From NCBI RefSeq assembly GCF_011077955.1, contig NZ_JAALBX010000007.1, positions 186,001 to 250,000 of the forward strand: a DNA stretch of 64,000 nt. The letters are read 5' to 3'. The position numbers and the translations under genes are program-made. Shown one piece after another: positions 60,332 to 64,000 of the stretch; position 1 is the first letter of the stretch; each line of letters begins with the position of its first letter. The stretch is from Citrobacter freundii. GTDB lineage: Bacteria; Pseudomonadota; Gammaproteobacteria; Enterobacterales; Enterobacteriaceae. The notes under the pieces were generated by a model. That model was not told the DNA's origin. It saw only the letters and a list, made by a program, of their open reading frames with translations, and searched no databases.

Positions 60332-62032
60332 TTAAAAGGTTTCCCAGTTTTCACCCTGGACTACCGCCGGGCGGGTAAAGTTTTTCGCCACAGGCTGATC
60401 GTCGCTTTTCACCGTCTTCTTCTCCACCTCAGCATGCGTCGATAAACGGAATGTCCCGACGGCTTCAGTCAGACGTGCCGCTTGCTCTTCAAGCGCCAGC
60501 GCCGCTGCTGACGCTTCCTCAACCAGCGAGGCGTTCTGCTGCGTCACGTTATCCATTTCCGACACCGCCTGAGCGACCTGCTCAATCCCGCGGCTCTGCT
60601 CGTCAGACGCGGAGGCGATTTCCTGCATCAGATCGGTCACGCGTTGCACCGCCTCAACAATGCCCTGCATGGTCTGGCCCGCGTCTACGACTTCGCTTGA
60701 GCCTTTATTAATAAGGTTTACGGAGTTCTGAATCAGCCCTTCAATCTCTTTCGCCGCCTGGGCGCTGCGGCTGGCCAGAGTTCGCACTTCGCTTGCCACG
60801 ACGGCAAATCCGCGCCCTTGTTCACCTGCACGCGCCGCTTCCACCGCCGCGTTAAGCGCCAGGATATTGGTCTGGAAAGCAATGCTGTTAATCACCGAGG
60901 TAATTTCGGAGATTTTCTTCGAACTGGTGGAGATATTGCCCATCGTGGTTACCACGCCGGAAACAATGCGTCCGCCTTCGCTGGCGCGTTGAGAGGCGTC
61001 ATTCGCCAGTTTACTGGCGTGGTGGGCGTTGTCCGCGTTCTGTTTCACGGTCGCGGTCAACTGCTCCATACTGGCCGCCGTTTGCTCAAGCGCCGAGGCC
61101 TGTTGTTCGGTACGTGAAGAGAGATCGGTATTTCCCGCTGAGATTTCGCTGGTACCCTGATAAATCGCCACCGCGCCCGTACGCACCGTACCTACCGTTT
61201 CCGCCAGCGCGTGCTGCATTTTTTGCAGGTTCTGGCTCAGAATACCAATTTCGCTACGGCCAGTCGGTTCTGGCGCCACGGTGAGATTTCCGCTGGCGAT
61301 ATGTTCAATACGCTCTGCCGCACGACGCAGCGGGAGGATAACAATGCCGCGTAATGCCACAAAAGTGATAATGGTCATCAACAGCGCAATCCCGAGCGCC
61401 ACCATCATTGCCATTACGCCCCAGGTGGTGCGCGTTTCTGCTTCAATGCCGAGCGTTTTGGCGCGTTCCATACGGATGGCGATAGCCTTTAACAGTACGG
61501 CGTTATAAGCGCTATCCAGCGCGCGCACCTTTTCGCTTTCGTGGGTGATGATGGCTTCAAACATGCCGTTTTTGGCAAATTTGATCATCGGCTGCATACC
61601 CTGAATATAGGCGTCGAAACGCGCTTTCAGTTCGCCGTCCAGCGCTTCGTCTTCCTGGGTTTTGACCCGCCGCCCCATGTAAAGATTGAACCCGTCCTGT
61701 GCCTGAACCAGACGTTTTTCCGCATCTGCCACGTTACGTTTCACATCTTCCATATCAGCAACGCGGCTTGACGCGCCGGCGTTAATGACATTGATGCGCG
61801 CAGTGCGCAGGTGGTTGGAACTGTTGGAAAGGCCCATTCGCACCTGGATCTCTTCGGTGACGTCATGAAGCGCCGTATTACTTTGAATCATGAAATAGCT
61901 TGCTAACCCGACACTGGCCGCGAACAGCACCAAAATCCCACCGAGAATGAAACTAAAGAGCGGCACTAAACGAATGTGATGCCAGAAACTTACAACTGCA
62001 GGTATTTGATTTTTAGTATTGTGTTTCGTCAT
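60332..62032 (-). CDS. trg: Trg-like methyl-accepting chemotaxis protein with C-terminal NWETF
   Basis: Chemoreceptor of 566 residues (E. coli Trg 546). An N-terminal transmembrane helix (about 22-50, with [20 protein letters not shown] as in Trg), a periplasmic four-helix sensor (about 50-205), a second membrane helix and HAMP (about 210-275), and the signalling coil follow; the hairpin tip [20 protein letters not shown] is invariant. Trg senses ribose and galactose through binding proteins. The last five residues are NWETF, the CheR/CheB docking site absent from E. coli Trg. A FliA-type promoter lies 39 bp upstream. It is next to the ydcI block as in E. coli. Confidence 0.93.
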   Translation of the reverse strand: MTKHNTKNQIPAVVSFWHHIRLVPLFSFILGGILVLFAASVGLASYFMIQSNTALHDVTEEIQVRMGLSNSSNHLRTARINVINAGASSRVADMEDVKRNVADAEKRLVQAQDGFNLYMGRRVKTQEDEALDGELKARFDAYIQGMQPMIKFAKNGMFEAIITHESEKVRALDSAYNAVLLKAIAIRMERAKTLGIEAETRTTWGVMAMMVALGIALLMTIITFVALRGIVILPLRRAAERIEHIASGNLTVAPEPTGRSEIGILSQNLQKMQHALAETVGTVRTGAVAIYQGTSEISAGNTDLSSRTEQQASALEQTAASMEQLTATVKQNADNAHHASKLANDASQRASEGGRIVSGVVTTMGNISTSSKKISEITSVINSIAFQTNILALNAAVEAARAGEQGRGFAVVASEVRTLASRSAQAAKEIEGLIQNSVNLINKGSSEVVDAGQTMQGIVEAVQRVTDLMQEIASASDEQSRGIEQVAQAVSEMDNVTQQNASLVEEASAAALALEEQAARLTEAVGTFRLSTHAEVEKKTVKSDDQPVAKNFTRPAVVQGENWETF

Positions 62033-62070
62033 AACAATCTTCCTGGGTCAGGTATATGCTCGTGAGTTTG

Positions 62071-62098
62071 TTATCGGCAAATACCCGGTATTTAATTA
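62071..62098 (-). promoter_or_regulatory. FliA (sigma-28) promoter for trg
   Basis: On the minus strand the -10 element GCCGATAA is an exact match. The -35 is weaker: TAAT with a 16-base gap, or TAAA with a short 12-base gap. The -10 lies about 38 bp before the ATG. E. coli trg is a FliA-dependent class 3 gene. Confidence 0.75.
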
Positions 62099-62176
62099 CC
62101 CCGGAAAACGTCAGATGCGTCACAGATCGCAATAAAGATAAATTTGGCCAGCGACGGACGCCGCCGGCCTGCGTGG

Positions 62177-63340
<1,164 letters not shown>

Positions 63341-63616
63341 TTATTTTAGATAAGCGCGCAGCAAATGACCGATTTCATCCATGCGCTGCGCACGTTGTTC
63401 GCGGGTGGTCTCGCCGTTGACCAGCTCATCGTTAAGATGAATTTCCACCATCTCGCCCATCAATCCATTAGCCGCACCGCGCACCGCAGCGATTTGTTGC
63501 AACACAGCAATGCACGGCTCGCCCGCTTCCAGCGCACGCTCCAGGGCCTCAACCTGACCACGGATCCGCCGGACCCGCGTCAGCACACGTTTTTTATCTT
63601 CAGGTGAATGGGGCAT
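63341..63616 (-). CDS. frmR: FrmR, formaldehyde-responsive CsoR/RcnR-family repressor
   Basis: A 91-residue all-helical repressor identical in size to E. coli FrmR. Formaldehyde cross-links Pro2 with Cys35; both residues are present (MPHSPEDK and EPCIAVL), as is His60 (MVEIHLND). It represses the frm operon by binding the operator just upstream and is released by formaldehyde. The GGAGG ribosome site is strong. First gene of frmRA. Confidence 0.95.
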   Translation of the reverse strand: MPHSPEDKKRVLTRVRRIRGQVEALERALEAGEPCIAVLQQIAAVRGAANGLMGEMVEIHLNDELVNGETTREQRAQRMDEIGHLLRAYLK

Positions 63617-63632
63617 GTTTTCGCCTCCTTTA

Positions 63633-63652
63633 TACTATAGGGGGGTATAGTA
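63633..63652. promoter_or_regulatory. FrmR operator overlapping the frmRA promoter
   Basis: TACTATA-GGGGGG-TATAGTA, a 20-bp dyad with a G-tract centre, is the type of site bound by RcnR/CsoR-family repressors. It lies 17 bp upstream of frmR and overlaps a TATAGT -10-like element on the minus strand. Confidence 0.8.
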
Positions 63653-63723
63653 ACATGGTAAGCGTTTTTGTAGAGAAATTTATGAAGTGGTAGTGATGCA
63701 GAGGAGGCAGGATTTATCTGCGC

Positions 63724-63927
63724 ATGCCGATCAAGAGCAGGTTAATGCCCGACTGCATCGTTATCACCGCCCAGAACACCCGCGAGCTGTAGGCCTGTGC
63801 CGAGGGCTTAAGCGTGGCAGCCGTCAACCGCAGGAAGATGAACCAGTGGCTTAAGACCTTTCCCGGTGCGCTGAACGACACTGGCGACCTGCCGGTGTTT
63901 AAGCGGGGGGACGGGCATTTTGGGTAA
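63724..63927 (+). pseudogene. Degenerate coding frame with one in-frame TAG
   Basis: Reading from ATG 63724 gives 22 codons, a TAG (63790-63792), then 44 more codons to a TAA at 63925-63927. Codon usage is gene-like and the single stop is one base from CAG, so it looks like a recently broken small gene or fragment. Segments such as ACAEGLSVAAVNRRKMNQWL suggest a helix-turn-helix-like part. No family was recognised. A terminator-like hairpin follows. Confidence 0.4.
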
Positions 63928-63938
63928 CTGATAAAATG

Positions 63939-63969
63939 ATCCCGACCAGATCATTCTGGCCGGGATTTA
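63939..63969. terminator. Terminator-like hairpin at the window end
   Basis: A stem of two blocks (63939-63944 with 63961-63966 and 63946-63950 with 63955-63959, one mismatch) with loop TCAT is followed by TTATT on the plus strand; on the minus strand it continues ATTTTATC. Confidence 0.65.
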
Positions 63970-64000
63970 TTGCTAACCTACCGCTTCAAAAAAATTTTCT

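Larger units (their letters stand above)
63653..64000. other. 348-bp region upstream of frmR to the window end
   Basis: Contains a degenerate coding frame (63724-63927) and a terminator-like hairpin (63939-63966). No intact gene starts inside it. Confidence 0.5.

Overview
The window is chromosomal DNA of an Enterobacteriaceae species close to the Enterobacter / Cronobacter / Kosakonia group. It is GC-rich, and the gene content and order largely follow, in inverted orientation, the E. coli / Salmonella interval from yncE to trg: yncE-yncD-mcbR-mnaT-ydcZ-ydcY, patD-ydcVUTSR, then rlhA-sutR-ydcO-ydcL-tehBA-ydcK-rimL-opgD-ydcJ-ydcI-trg. Most of these genes are recognisable by direct comparison with remembered E. 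coli proteins. Between the conserved blocks are accessory segments, and most of the unusual observations lie there.

Region 1 (1-8.6 kb): an MscS-type channel, an MFS exporter, the divergent Fur-box-controlled pair yncE/yncD (periplasmic beta-propeller and TonB receptor), mcbR, an XRE-cupin regulator where E. coli has curA, then mnaT-ydcZ and ydcY. Region 2 (8.6-27.7 kb) is a roughly 19 kb variable block between ydcY and patD. It holds the srfABC operon, known from Salmonella as SsrB-regulated genes of unresolved biochemistry; a 40-bp tandem-repeat array; a LacI-controlled catabolic operon (MFS permease, two Gfo/Idh/MocA dehydrogenases, one TIM-barrel isomerase/epimerase) with two matching operator palindromes; a ydeI / DUF421 / ydeJ cluster; a GAF-GGDEF-EAL phosphodiesterase; a small zinc-ribbon protein; and a gene-poor stretch with an orphan HicB and a ribbon-helix-helix-like protein, bounded by a 16-bp duplication of the 3' end of patD.

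Region 3 (27.7-35 kb) is the putrescine / gamma-aminobutyraldehyde system: the ABC transporter YdcSTUV, the dehydrogenase PatD and the MocR-type regulator YdcR. Region 4 (35-42 kb) is a second accessory block: a PliG lysozyme inhibitor, a short-Q-loop (cyanide-insensitive type) bd oxidase cioAB with a 43-residue third subunit, a small exported protein, an old yellow enzyme and cytoplasmic trehalase treF. Region 5 (42-52 kb) is the conserved rlhA to opgD block: rRNA modification, tellurite resistance, N-acetylation of L12 and periplasmic glucans. Region 6 (52-64 kb) carries an FkbM methyltransferase, a solute-binding protein plus aminotransferase with a divergent LysR, ydcJ (2-oxoadipate decarboxylase family), ydcI, a second old yellow enzyme, trg and the formaldehyde-detoxification pair frmRA.

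The best candidate for an under-described system is srfABC. SrfB carries, in order, three actin/Hsp70-type nucleotide-binding motifs. SrfA is a single-pass membrane protein with Pro/Ala-rich linkers. SrfC has a degenerate P-loop. Together they look like a membrane-anchored ATPase machine, but that is inference from motifs. All calls were made by reading the sequence; no database search was possible.
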